The notes under the pieces were generated by a model. The model was given only the letters and a program-made list of their open reading frames with translations, did no database searches and had not been told where the DNA came from. Positions 25,601 to 34,279 of a DNA stretch of 64,000 nt are shown here, piece after piece. Origin of the DNA: Helicoverpa zea (Eukaryota > Arthropoda > Insecta > Lepidoptera > Noctuidae); the NCBI RefSeq assembly GCF_022581195.2, contig NC_061463.1, forward strand, positions 8,928,001 to 8,992,000. Reading direction: 5' to 3'. Each line of letters starts with the position of its first letter. Positions within the stretch are counted from its first letter, which is position 1. The position numbers were made by a program, and so were the translations under genes.

Positions 25601-28600
25601 TACGCAAGTGTACCTCGTTAGACCGTATTCATTGAGTCGCAATTAATTCGCTTGTCAAACGTCATTGTTTGGTGTTCAACGACTCGGAAAATGGTTACTT
25701 GCTCCTTTCTAGCTACATTATGGAAATGAAGGTTTCTGAATTGTTTATTTTGTTTATATGAGGCAAGATTTGGGATTGGTTATTATCATCATCATTATGG
25801 TTGAGATATTATCAAAGGTTTAATATTTCGAGTTATTCTCGTAAAAATAATTTCAACTTCTCTGTCTTGAATGTACCTAAATATAAATTTACAAAAATAC
25901 AATAAACTCATTTATTATTACAACAATAGATTAGATTACTCGGGCTGGTTTCCGCAACTCCACGACAAAGCGCGTATTTTGCGTGTGAGGGTGATAATGG
26001 GTGTTTATTCACTCGATCCACCCCAACTCCTCGAGAAAAGCCAGCAGAGGTTTAATTCTGCTGACTATCTCTTGGATAGTACCTGGGTTACCGAAGTACT
26101 TAGCCCTGTATATGGCGGTTTCAGGGCAGTCTAGTAGCACGTGTGCCGCTGTTTCTTCTTCCCCCATGCAGGCTCTGCATAAGGGACTGTCTGTAACTCC
26201 TATAACATAGAGGTGTTTATTGAAGGAGCCGTGTCCAGTTAGAACTGCCGTAAACTTACGTAAATTCTGCTTTGATAGGCCCATCAGCTGTTTAGTGAGG
26301 CGATCGTTGATGGTCGGGAGGGCCATCTTCGCCTGCCTGCACGCGCTGTGGTTAGTCCAGAGGTGGTTGTGTTTGTGCCTAGTACGCTGTCTTACCAGTG
26401 TTCGTAGGTGGCCGAAGGGGAGTGGCAGTATGGGTTCTGGTCCTACTGCTGTTTGGTCTGATCCCCTTCTCGCCAGCTCATCCGCTGCATCGTTGCCTCG
26501 GGAGCCACTGTGTCCTTTTATCCATTGAATGGTTATGTTATTTAAACTGCCTACCTTGTTTAACCGTTGGTGGCACTCGTGTATAAGGCCGGAGTTTGCG
26601 CAGTGTTTGCTTAGGGCCTGTATTACTGCCATGCTATCTGAGAGTATTCGGATAGAGTGACCGGTTACTTCCCGCTTTATGACTGCTTCGGCCGCTAGGG
26701 AGATGCCTATACATTCAGCTTGGAATACTGTATTATGTACTCCTAGGGGTGTGAATATGTGTATGTTTAGGTCTTCTGAGAAGATGCCTGAACCTGTGCC
26801 GGTGCTTGTTTTGGATCCGTCGGTGAAAATTCTTAGTTCTTTGGGATTATGTCCCTCGTAACGATGATCCTCAAAAAGTTGGATCCTGTATTTCTTATCG
26901 AATATAAAGACTTTGGGTATGCGGTCGTTTATAGCCTGCATAATGGGAAAGTCTGCATAAAGATTGTTTAGTATAGTTGTGTGTTTTGTAGGCAACTTGC
27001 TCCAGAGATTAAGGGTTTTGAGTCTTAGAGCCGTCATTGCTGCTTCTTGCTGTGCAAAGAGGTTCAGCGGCGGCAGACCTAGCATGGCTTCCAACGCTGC
27101 CGTTGGTGTTGTCCTCATGCCACCTGTGGCTGCCATGCAGGCTTGTCTTTGGACTCGCGCCAGTTTATTTGCGACTGTAGTTTGGTCAGTTTTGGGCCAC
27201 CAGACTAAGGCGCCGTAAGTGATCATGGGGCGGATCACTGTTTTGTATAGCCATAGTATTATCTTAGGGGATAAGCCCCATTTCTTCCCTATCATTTTCT
27301 TACATTGCCAAAAGGTAATGCTGGCTCTGTTTACTTTATTGTCTATATGATTACTCCATTTCAGCTTACTGTCCAGAGTGACGCCAAGGTATTTGACTTC
27401 GTTGGATAGTTTGAGTTCTGTATTGAAGAGTTTAGGTAGTTTGTACGGTCCCAACGTTCGTTTGTTTGTGAACATGACTAACTCAGTCTTGGTGGGGTTT
27501 ACTGAAAGGTCAAATTCCCTGCACCACTGTTCTACGATTCGTAGGGCCTGTTGAGTAAGGTTGCAGATAGTGTCAGTTACCTTGCCTGAGATGAGGATGG
27601 CAAGGTCATCCGCATAACCTATTGTGTAGTCGTGGTTTGCGTTTAGTTTTGTGATGAGATCATTAATCACTAGATTCCACAGGAGCGGGGACAGTACCCC
27701 TCCCTGTGGACATCCTCTGGCTATTAGTGCTGATTTGTCATCATCTTCAAAGCGTACCACGCGTTTGCTGAGCATGTTTGTGATCCAATCAGTTAGCATC
27801 GGGTTAACTCTGTGTCTGAGTAAGCTCGTTGTTATGCTAACGAAGTTTGTTTTATCAAAGGCTCCCTCAATGTCTATAAAGGTGCCAAGGCAGATGCCTT
27901 TTTGTTCTATTGCCTCCTCTATCCGGCTTACTACCAGATGAAGCGCTGATTCTGTTGATTTCCCCGAGCTATATGCGTGCTGATTCGGATGCAGGGGGTT
28001 GTTTCTTAGCGCACCGTCCCTCAGCTCTCGCTCACATAACCTTTCCAGGGTTTTTAGAGCAAAGGATGTCAGGCTGATTGGTCTGTAAGATTTTGCGCTT
28101 GTGTAGTCTCCTTTACCTGGCTTTGGGATAAAGACTACTTTGACCTCCCTCCATTTTTTGGGGACATATCGAAAAGCCAGGCATGCTCTCATTAGTCTTA
28201 ATAGTCTATATGAGATGTATGGTCCTCCCCATTGCAGGAGCGCTGGGAAGATTCCGTCCGGACCTGCTGCTTTGTATGGGTGGAAGCTTTGAATTGCCCA
28301 ATGGAGTTTTTCCATTGTGACGATTTTTTGTGCGTATGACCAATCTTCTTCAGTTGGTGTTTGTGTTACCTCATGCCATTCTACATTTTGCGTGAAAACG
28401 CATCCTGGGAAGTGGGTCTCAATTAGGACGCGCTTCGTTTCTTCCGGCGATGTGGTATGTGTGTTGTCTGGTTTTCGGAGAGTGCCCAGACCAGGTGTGT
28501 TTTGTTGTGCTAGGATTTTCCTTACCCTGTTTGCTTGTTGACAGGACTCGATGTTACCACAGAACTTGCGCCATCCCCTGGTACTTCGGAATCTGATGCA

Positions 28601-30402
28601 TTTCTTGTACCTTGATTTGGCCGCCTTATAGTCGTCCCAATCCTCGTCGGCACATGTATTCATTGCTCTGTTTAGAGTTTTTCTCACTTGTTTACGCCTG
28701 CGTTCTAGTTCCGCACCCCACCATGGTTGTTTCCCTGGTGTTTTCTGGTATGCAGTTTCGGGGCAGGCTGTTTGATAGCTGTCTATCATTGACTGTGTGA
28801 GGTAGCTTACCTGTTCGTCAATTTGTTCTGTGTCCACGTAATTTGTAGGGTCCCCGAGTTGCGCAAGTTTGGTGCTGAGCGTACGGGGTATTATTACAAC
28901 AATATAAGGGCCGTTATAACCGAAATTTTAAGCGTCCGTGTTTCTTAAAAGTACTGCTCACTTTGAAAATTTAATGTGAAATTTCACAGTGACCTTAAAC
29001 AGTCGTATTAAGAAAACAAATGTTTATATTGTCAGTGGGCTTACACTTGTACAGAATTCTAACAAATATTTCTTTCGTTCCCAGGTGCGGTCACTGCAAG
29101 CAGCTGGCCCCGATCTACGACAAGCTGGGCGAGCACTTCGAGAAGGACGATGACGTCATCATCGCCAAGATGGACGCCACCGCCAACGAGCTCGAGCACA
29201 CCAAGATCACCTCCTTCCCCACCATCAAGTTGTACACTAAGGATAACCAGGTTTGTACTATCAAAAGTTTAAATACACATTTCGCATCAAAAGTTTAAAC
29301 TTAAAAAATCGAACCTACCAGGTTTATAGACATTTTATTTTATTGTAATTATACTGATTATTAATACAGGCACATTAACATGGCTGTAAACTGCTATTGA
29401 TGTTCTGGAAAAGCTGCGGTTTCCAACTTTCACAGCTTTTTTTAATATTAATTAAACTTTAAAATCTTATAGTAAAATTATCTTTATATTGCTGTCAAAT
29501 TCAAAGATATCAATATATGGGATATTCATATAGTAACACTAAACATTATGATCATTTCTAACAAAATTATTATGTATTGTACAGGTGAAAGACTACAACG
29601 GTGAGAGGACACTGGCCGCTATGACCAAGTTCGTTGAGACTGACGGCGAAGGCGCCGAGCCTACACCCAGCGTGGTAAGTTATCATCACTTTGCATTTTA
29701 TAATATTTTCCTCTTAGTATACTAAGAGAGATTTCTGGTATATAAAACACCAAAAAGGTATCTTTAGGCCTATACTATTAGTTAAATTAAAATTAAGTCA
29801 CATCTGGTTTGACTTAGATATCAGGGTTTCCCTTAGAAGTGATAAGTTAATCAATAGAGTGTATCTACCTTTATCTGGTATCAAAATTAAATAATGCTTA
29901 TAGTTTTTTACCTAGAAATCGTAATCAATATTCTGATTGTCGACCATATCGTAAACGCAAATCGTCCTTGAGCTATTTCGAAGTACTGTAGAGCAAAGAA
30001 TATTTTAATTAACTAAATCTTAATGAAATTTTGCAATTTGATACAGTTTGCCTTGCGTTCATTGGTTTACGATTTTTATGAGTTGTAAACTACGCCTTGT
30101 ATTCGCTAAGATTATTAACCGTAAAAAACTGTGTGGTTGTGCGATAAATAACTTCGCTTATCTGCCAAAGCATTCTGAAAGTGTATTTAAATGCTATTCC
30201 TCTTGTTAATTAGGAAAATTGAACTTAAGAAAAAGAAGATTTTACTTATTTGCTTCCTATAACGAGATGATGATAGAAGCAAACCATCTATAGTTCTCTC
30301 ATTTAGTTAATATTTTTGAACATGTACTAATGAAATATTTGCTATTATTTGCAGAGTGACGATGATGAAGAAGACGAGTTGCCCGCCAGAGACGAGTTAT
30401 AA
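16653..30402 (+). CDS. Pdi: Protein disulfide isomerase (PDIA1-type)
   Basis: The enzyme forms and rearranges disulfides in the ER lumen. Ten exons: 16653-16797, 16975-17172, 17360-17631, 18640-18807, 20269-20378, 21837-21957, 24613-24779, 29085-29250, 29585-29674, 30355-30402. They encode 494 residues, the usual length. Residues 1-17 (MRVILFTALALLGAALA) are a signal peptide. Domains run a-b-b'-a'-c. The two active sites are both WCGHC, at 52-56 and 394-398; the second is split by the 4.3-kb intron 7. Family motifs include YGVRGYPTLKF and FSHETASKIFGG. The tail is acidic (SDDDEEDEL) and ends in RDEL, a variant of KDEL for ER retrieval. Polyadenylation signals AATAAA lie at 30630-30635 and 31118-31123. 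Introns 4-7 hold several repeats, including a 3-kb LINE. A UPRE-like site lies upstream. Confidence 0.97.
19470..19755 (+). repeat. RTE-type LINE/SINE 3' tail remnants (two nested pieces)
   Basis: The first piece (about 19470-19540) reads TTTCACTCGCGTCCCGGGGA and CCGTACCGGGGTAAAATATA. It is cut by a second piece starting TAGCTTCCGCCTGCGGCTTC, which runs through AAATCAGTTCAGTGGTTTAG and a CAGACAGACAGA run to ATATTAGTAAGGAT. These are the ubiquitous lepidopteran repeat tails. They lie in Pdi intron 4. Confidence 0.7.
19835..19930 (-). repeat. Degenerate tRNA-like SINE fragment
   Basis: Read on the minus strand this contains CGACTGTTGAGTTGAATGG followed by CCGGGTCGCCGGTTCAAATCTC. That resembles a B box with upstream anticodon-arm sequence. 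There is no intact tRNA fold and no obvious terminator. It lies in Pdi intron 4. Confidence 0.4.
20470..20585 (+). repeat. Decayed repeat-tail fragment
   Basis: CTTCTAGCTATGTCCGTATA and AAATCGGTTTAGCCGTTTTG match the pattern of the lepidopteran tails seen at 20965-21165. It is in Pdi intron 5. Confidence 0.45.
20965..21165 (+). repeat. RTE-type LINE/SINE 3' tail
   Basis: It begins CTAGCTTCCGCCAGCGGCTT CGCCCGCG and continues with AGCCTATGTTTTAATCCAGG, AATCGGTCCAGCCGTTTTTG and an ACAAACATACATCCATAC-like tail ending near ATAATATATAGG. It lies in Pdi intron 5. A further short relic (ACACTAATATTAGACGGGCG) is near 21586-21640, and a 20-nt poly(T) tract is near 21450-21470. Confidence 0.7.
23178..24235 (-). 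mobile_element. Non-coding hairpin-ended transposable element, copy 2 (inverted)
   Basis: This is the reverse-complement relative of 10237-11406. It lies in Pdi intron 6 and is flanked by a 7-bp direct repeat ATAAGAA (23171-23177 and 24236-24242). Relative to copy 1 it lacks about 90 bp at the base of the inner hairpin arm: the match stops after CTCACTTCTTTTAT at about 23480 and resumes in the AT-rich segment. There is no coding capacity. The ends CTAG(A/G)CACACG...GGTGGGA identify the family but do not place it in a superfamily I can name. Confidence 0.8.
24338..24510 (+). repeat. RTE-type LINE/SINE 3' tail
   Basis: It starts CTAGCTTTTGCCAGCGGTTT CACCCGCATCCCGTGGG and is interrupted by a poly(T) run. 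It continues AAATCGGACCAGTAGTTCC, then has an (ACAA)n run and TATAATATTACTATAGATG. It lies in Pdi intron 6. Confidence 0.7.
25929..28888 (-). mobile_element. 5'-truncated non-LTR retrotransposon (I/LOA-like) with 16-bp target duplication
   Basis: A 2,960-bp LINE lies antisense in Pdi intron 7. An exact duplication TATTATTACAACAATA flanks it (25913-25928 and 28889-28904). The 3' end after the ORF is an 80-nt untranslated tail ending in GTAATCTAATC, a short tandem rather than poly(A). The 5' end is truncated inside the polyprotein, so the endonuclease domain and any ORF1 are missing. An uninterrupted frame shows a young insertion. Confidence 0.93.
26009..28888 (-). CDS. LINE reverse transcriptase-RNase H polyprotein (N-terminally truncated)
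   Basis: The frame is open from the 5' truncation at 28888 to the stop at 26009; the first internal start-like codon gives 942 residues. In that numbering the reverse transcriptase carries AGPDGIFPALLQ (191-202), FIDIEGAFD (D322), CPQGGVLSPLLW and GYADDLAI (catalytic YADD 408-411). An RNase H domain follows with all four acidic residues: IFTDGSK (D673), QAECIGISLAAEA (E708), ILSDS (D734) and GNDAADELA (D783). A Cys/His motif, CRACMGEEETAAHVLLDC, is near the C-terminus. This RT-RNH-CCHC order suits the I/LOA group. The apurinic endonuclease domain is absent, so this copy cannot move on its own. Confidence 0.93.
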   Translation of the reverse strand, partial: PRTLSTKLAQLGDPTNYVDTEQIDEQVSYLTQSMIDSYQTACPETAYQKTPGKQPWWGAELERRRKQVRKTLNRAMNTCADEDWDDYKAAKSRYKKCIRFRSTRGWRKFCGNIESCQQANRVRKILAQQNTPGLGTLRKPDNTHTTSPEETKRVLIETHFPGCVFTQNVEWHEVTQTPTEEDWSYAQKIVTMEKLHWAIQSFHPYKAAGPDGIFPALLQWGGPYISYRLLRLMRACLAFRYVPKKWREVKVVFIPKPGKGDYTSAKSYRPISLTSFALKTLERLCERELRDGALRNNPLHPNQHAYSSGKSTESALHLVVSRIEEAIEQKGICLGTFIDIEGAFDKTNFVSITTSLLRHRVNPMLTDWITNMLSKRVVRFEDDDKSALIARGCPQGGVLSPLLWNLVINDLITKLNANHDYTIGYADDLAILISGKVTDTICNLTQQALRIVEQWCREFDLSVNPTKTELVMFTNKRTLGPYKLPKLFNTELKLSNEVKYLGVTLDSKLKWSNHIDNKVNRASITFWQCKKMIGKKWGLSPKIILWLYKTVIRPMITYGALVWWPKTDQTTVANKLARVQRQACMAATGGMRTTPTAALEAMLGLPPLNLFAQQEAAMTALRLKTLNLWSKLPTKHTTILNNLYADFPIMQAINDRIPKVFIFDKKYRIQLFEDHRYEGHNPKELRIFTDGSKTSTGTGSGIFSEDLNIHIFTPLGVHNTVFQAECIGISLAAEAVIKREVTGHSIRILSDSMAVIQALSKHCANSGLIHECHQRLNKVGSLNNITIQWIKGHSGSRGNDAADELARRGSDQTAVGPEPILPLPFGHLRTLVRQRTRHKHNHLWTNHSACRQAKMALPTINDRLTKQLMGLSKQNLRKFTAVLTGHGSFNKHLYVIGVTDSPLCRACMGEEETAAHVLLDCPETAIYRAKYFGNPGTIQEIVSRIKPLLAFLEELGWIE

Positions 30403-31249
30403 GCGCTCACTCATGAGACTTCCATAGCATAGTACTGTATAGATGATAATTATTTACTTTTATACCTAAACTAACCACGCATTTCTCGCGCTAGACTGTT
30501 GACTTGTTCTCTAAATTGTGTTAAGGGTTGTACTTGAACGAATTTAAGTTAGTAGCATTGTATGATATTCTATAATGTAATACTCTTCCGAACGCATATC
30601 CTCCTGCGGCCGATCTCGTGCAAGTGCCCAATAAAAGTTAATTTATTTTCTAAAAGCATAATTTATTTTGCATAAACAGCAGCATTAATTAGTTTATGTA
30701 TAACTAATGTATTTATAATTTCTGTATCATAATGAGGTATATGTTTTGACATTCCTTAGTACAAGTTTTAGTTACATCGAACAACAAGTGTTTTGTTAAA
30801 GAAGCATTGGCGGTTATTTTTTTATATTTTACTTGTACATTTATTCATCACAACAAATAGAATTACTTAAGCCGGACTTTACCTTTAAGTTGTATTTTTG
30901 TAGCGTTTTTTATTGAAATTGTGACGTTGAATAGTTCAATCATAAGTACTTGCATTCTTAAATGTATTTAGTGCTATTTTCATAATTATAATTAGTAAAG
31001 ATCTTGAAAATGTAATTTTCTACGTATATTTGGTAATTCTGACTATAAATGTAAATATTCATAATTGTATTTGCCAAATCTGCAATTGTGTATCTATTGT
31101 GGATACAGAAATTGATAAATAAAAAAAATTAAAACGGATCAACGGTTTTTTATTGCACCCATTCTCAAGGATGACTTGAGGACTCGAATTTCCACGAGAC
31201 CCAATCCACATTTGACACCAATGGTGGCAAAATTGACTGGGCTACAACT

Positions 31250-31772
31250 GGGGCCCGATTCTCCTAAGTTAATAATGTCAAAATCTAATAGAAATCGAAT
31301 CGCAATATGATCGCAATAGCAGTTTTAACCATATCGGGCATTCTGCTACTAATATAATACCAATCGTATTCCCACGACCTATTGGTCGTGGTCTCCTATT
31401 TTGGTGATTTTGGTCTATACGGTAGTTTGCTCTACAATCATATTGCAATAGTTAATCATTTGCAGACAAAATGATTCATTATTGAATGACAGAAAACGTT
31501 TATTTCAAAGAAAAAATAGTGGAATGCCACATACGTTTCAATCGTAATCGAGTCGGGATTGGATCGCAGTCGAACGTGAATCGTATGTTGCTTAAGTAAA
31601 ATTAGGAGAATCGTGCCCCAGACCAATCGCAAACCAATCGAATGTCGTTGGAATGCGATTGGTCTTATATTGGTAGCAGAATGCCCGATATGGTTAAAAC
31701 TGCTATTGCGATCATATTGCGATTCGATTTCTATTCAATTTTGACATTATTAACTTAGGAGAATCGGGCCCC
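31250..31772. mobile_element. MITE with long terminal inverted repeats
   Basis: The left end reads GGGGCCCGATTCTCCTAAG, then AATCGAATCGCAATATGATC and TATCGGGCATTCTGCTAC. The right half is its reverse complement to 31772, about 115 bp per arm with few mismatches. The centre repeats variants of ATTGGT and CAATCG. No target duplication is clear. It lies just after the Pdi 3' UTR. Confidence 0.85.
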
Positions 31773-33203
31773 TGATCTCATCAATTCAAATATCATACAG
31801 AATTCATAGTAAAAGTTTTGTATATCACTTTATCCAACCGTTAAATTCTAAGAGGGAAAGAGTTAAAAAGTTGTTGAAAAGAAACAACATATTTGTATGG
31901 TAATTATTTTATTATCTTAAATACAACGATTACAACATAAAATAACTCTTTTAAATAATTAACATTAAGCTTGTTCTTTTAAATTATCACATTAACACCA
32001 AAAGAACATTTAATTGAGACAAATGTGGAATGGCATGTTACATTGTTAGTGAACGGGTAGCACTTTGGTACAGTCTGTTACATGTAGGGGTAACTTTTGT
32101 TCATTATGATGAATTATCATTATTCTACGCTTTATACAGATCCATTACGAATTAAACATAACTAACAATGTGGGAAATAATAATGCCTGAACTTGAGAAC
32201 AAAATATGAATCATTTTTATATCATATAGATACGAATTTCATCGCAAAATGGTCTAATAACTGTGTAGGTAACCTACTCAGCTATATCATATAGACCTTG
32301 ACATTAAATAAAGTTCGCGAAATTAGATAATAAATATCAAATACATTCAAGTTCATACATGATTATAGACATAGATAAGAGTTATTAAAACACGTCGACT
32401 GATTTAATTCCGAGCGGAATCCATTCTTCACTCGATTGTAGAATCGTTATACAATAAAATAATCGATTTCATTAAATCCTTTTTATCTCCTACTCCTTAT
32501 AATTTCAATAATCAACAAAAACAAAAGAAAATGCAGTACGAACAGGTACTAAATTAATATACAAATACATCCTTCTTGATAACTCTTAGTAATCACTAAA
32601 TCTAGCAAATAAAAGTACCACGATATACTATATATAAAACAATATTATATATCACAATCTCGACCCTTCGACGATCACTCCAATACTTCAATACTATAAA
32701 ACTCGTAAATAATTACATAGCCGTAATTAATAAATTTGGAACGCCAGTGGTCTTGTATTAAATGCTCCCGTGGTCTAGTGAAGTCTACATAAGTTATATA
32801 TTAAAGAATTCTACCTAATGTAAACTTATCCTAGTGTAATACATAGTCAATGATGCAGCCGTAGTTATGTACTTATTGTTTACCACGCTGATACATTATA
32901 TATATTGATATATTTTAAGTTGAACAATTCAAATCTTATCCCTACAAGTTAGTAATCTCGACCGAATATTAACAAATGTTTAAAAACTTTTTAATTTCGT
33001 AACTTTTAAAATTAGTTGATGAAAATCGATTAGTCAGCTTAAAATATTTCAATTACAACTATAAAAGCCAGGCACCAAACGGCATATCGAATACATGTGA
33101 ATTATTGTTATAACGAGAACTAATCGCGGTGTATTAAATACGATTCGATGCAAAAACAACTCTAATGGCTCTACGTACGGCGGCTGGCAGGCGTAATCTC
33201 TAA

Positions 33204-33633
33204 GGTGATCTTCACACTCCCCGCATCACGCTGCATCTTGCGTGTCGACGCACCTACGCGCGTTCCTGCGGGAGTGCAGATCTGCATCATCGTGCGGGTT
33301 TTTTGCGCACTCACGCGCGTAGGTGCGTTTTGTAGATTCAAGCACGGCGGCTCTCATCGAGTTCCATTTTCAAATATACATGTCACGCCCATTCAAAATC
33401 ACGCGCGGCACTGCGGGATTCAGTGTGCCATACCTTGCGTCTCGCCCCGCACCTACGCGCGGGGGTGCATGTTTCTCCGCGTGTATGCGCGTGATCCGCA
33501 TGAACGCGCGTGGATGCATTTTCAGTGTGTTGGACTATGCGTGTTTTCCATACAAACGGAGATATTTACAAGCAACGGAAAAAAACGCATCCACGCGCTA
33601 CGCTGCATCATGCGGGGCAGTGTGATAATCGCC
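33204..33633. mobile_element. CpG-rich foldback MITE with TAA target duplication
   Basis: The ends are imperfect inverted repeats: left GGTGATCTTCACACTCCCCG, right (complement) GGCGATTATCACACTGCCCC. TAA flanks both (33201-33203, 33634-33636), as in PIF/Harbinger elements. The interior is dense in CGCG and GCGCG motifs, in sharp contrast with the AT-rich flanks. It has no transposase. Confidence 0.8.
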
Positions 33634-34279
33634 TAAGCCAATTATCGTCACACTTATGGTGTTAAAACATAGGAAAATTTGCGCCCTATGATCTTCTAAA
33701 TAGTGCTGTTACTTCATTTCACAATAATATTAATTACACTTCATTGGATTTATTAAATCTATACAGAATGCACATATTTAATTTTATACTTGGCATTAGT
33801 AATATATAGAGTAGTGCAATTGTCATCATTAATAGTACCATATATTTTGCGCAACGTGCGTTTTGCACCCTTAGAATGTTTCAGTTATGTTTGTATTAAT
33901 TGTTTTGATGTTTAACAAAACAATCCTTATTCAAGGATTTTTATTTTTGATAGTGACGGCTAAAATAGTTAGTTGATTGAGTACGATTAAAGTGAACTTG
34001 CATAAATGCAGTAAGTATGATTATCGCTCAATGTGTTCATAACACAATTTTTTTTTATAACTTGTAACATTTATGATCAACTTGCTATGCTTTTGGTGTA
34101 GATAGTGAAAAAAAATCTTTAGTTGATGGTTGTCTCTACCAAGAGCTAACTTCATTCTGTATTCTTCAATATCAAAGGTATTTTGACTTCTTTAACACAT
34201 TTAGTCGTAACCAAACTTACTACACTGCAAGTTCACTGCAATCTACCGTAAAACGAAACGCACCTGACTACACAAGCAA

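Larger units (their letters stand above)
30403..34279. other. Convergent intergenic region Pdi-TOM1
   Basis: It holds the Pdi 3' UTR (signals at 30630 and 31118), two MITEs (31250-31772, 33204-33633) and otherwise AT-rich sequence. The TOM1 3' end probably falls near a minus-strand AATAAA at 33749-33754. Open frames at 33205-33636 belong to the CpG-rich MITE and are not genes. Confidence 0.6.

Noticed and set aside
26001..28800. Plus-strand open frames across the Pdi intron 7 LINE
   Set aside because: They are antisense shadows of the RT-RNase H frame.
33205..33636. Overlapping long open frames as a coding gene
   Set aside because: They arise from a CpG-rich palindromic MITE; both strands are open and no protein motif is seen.
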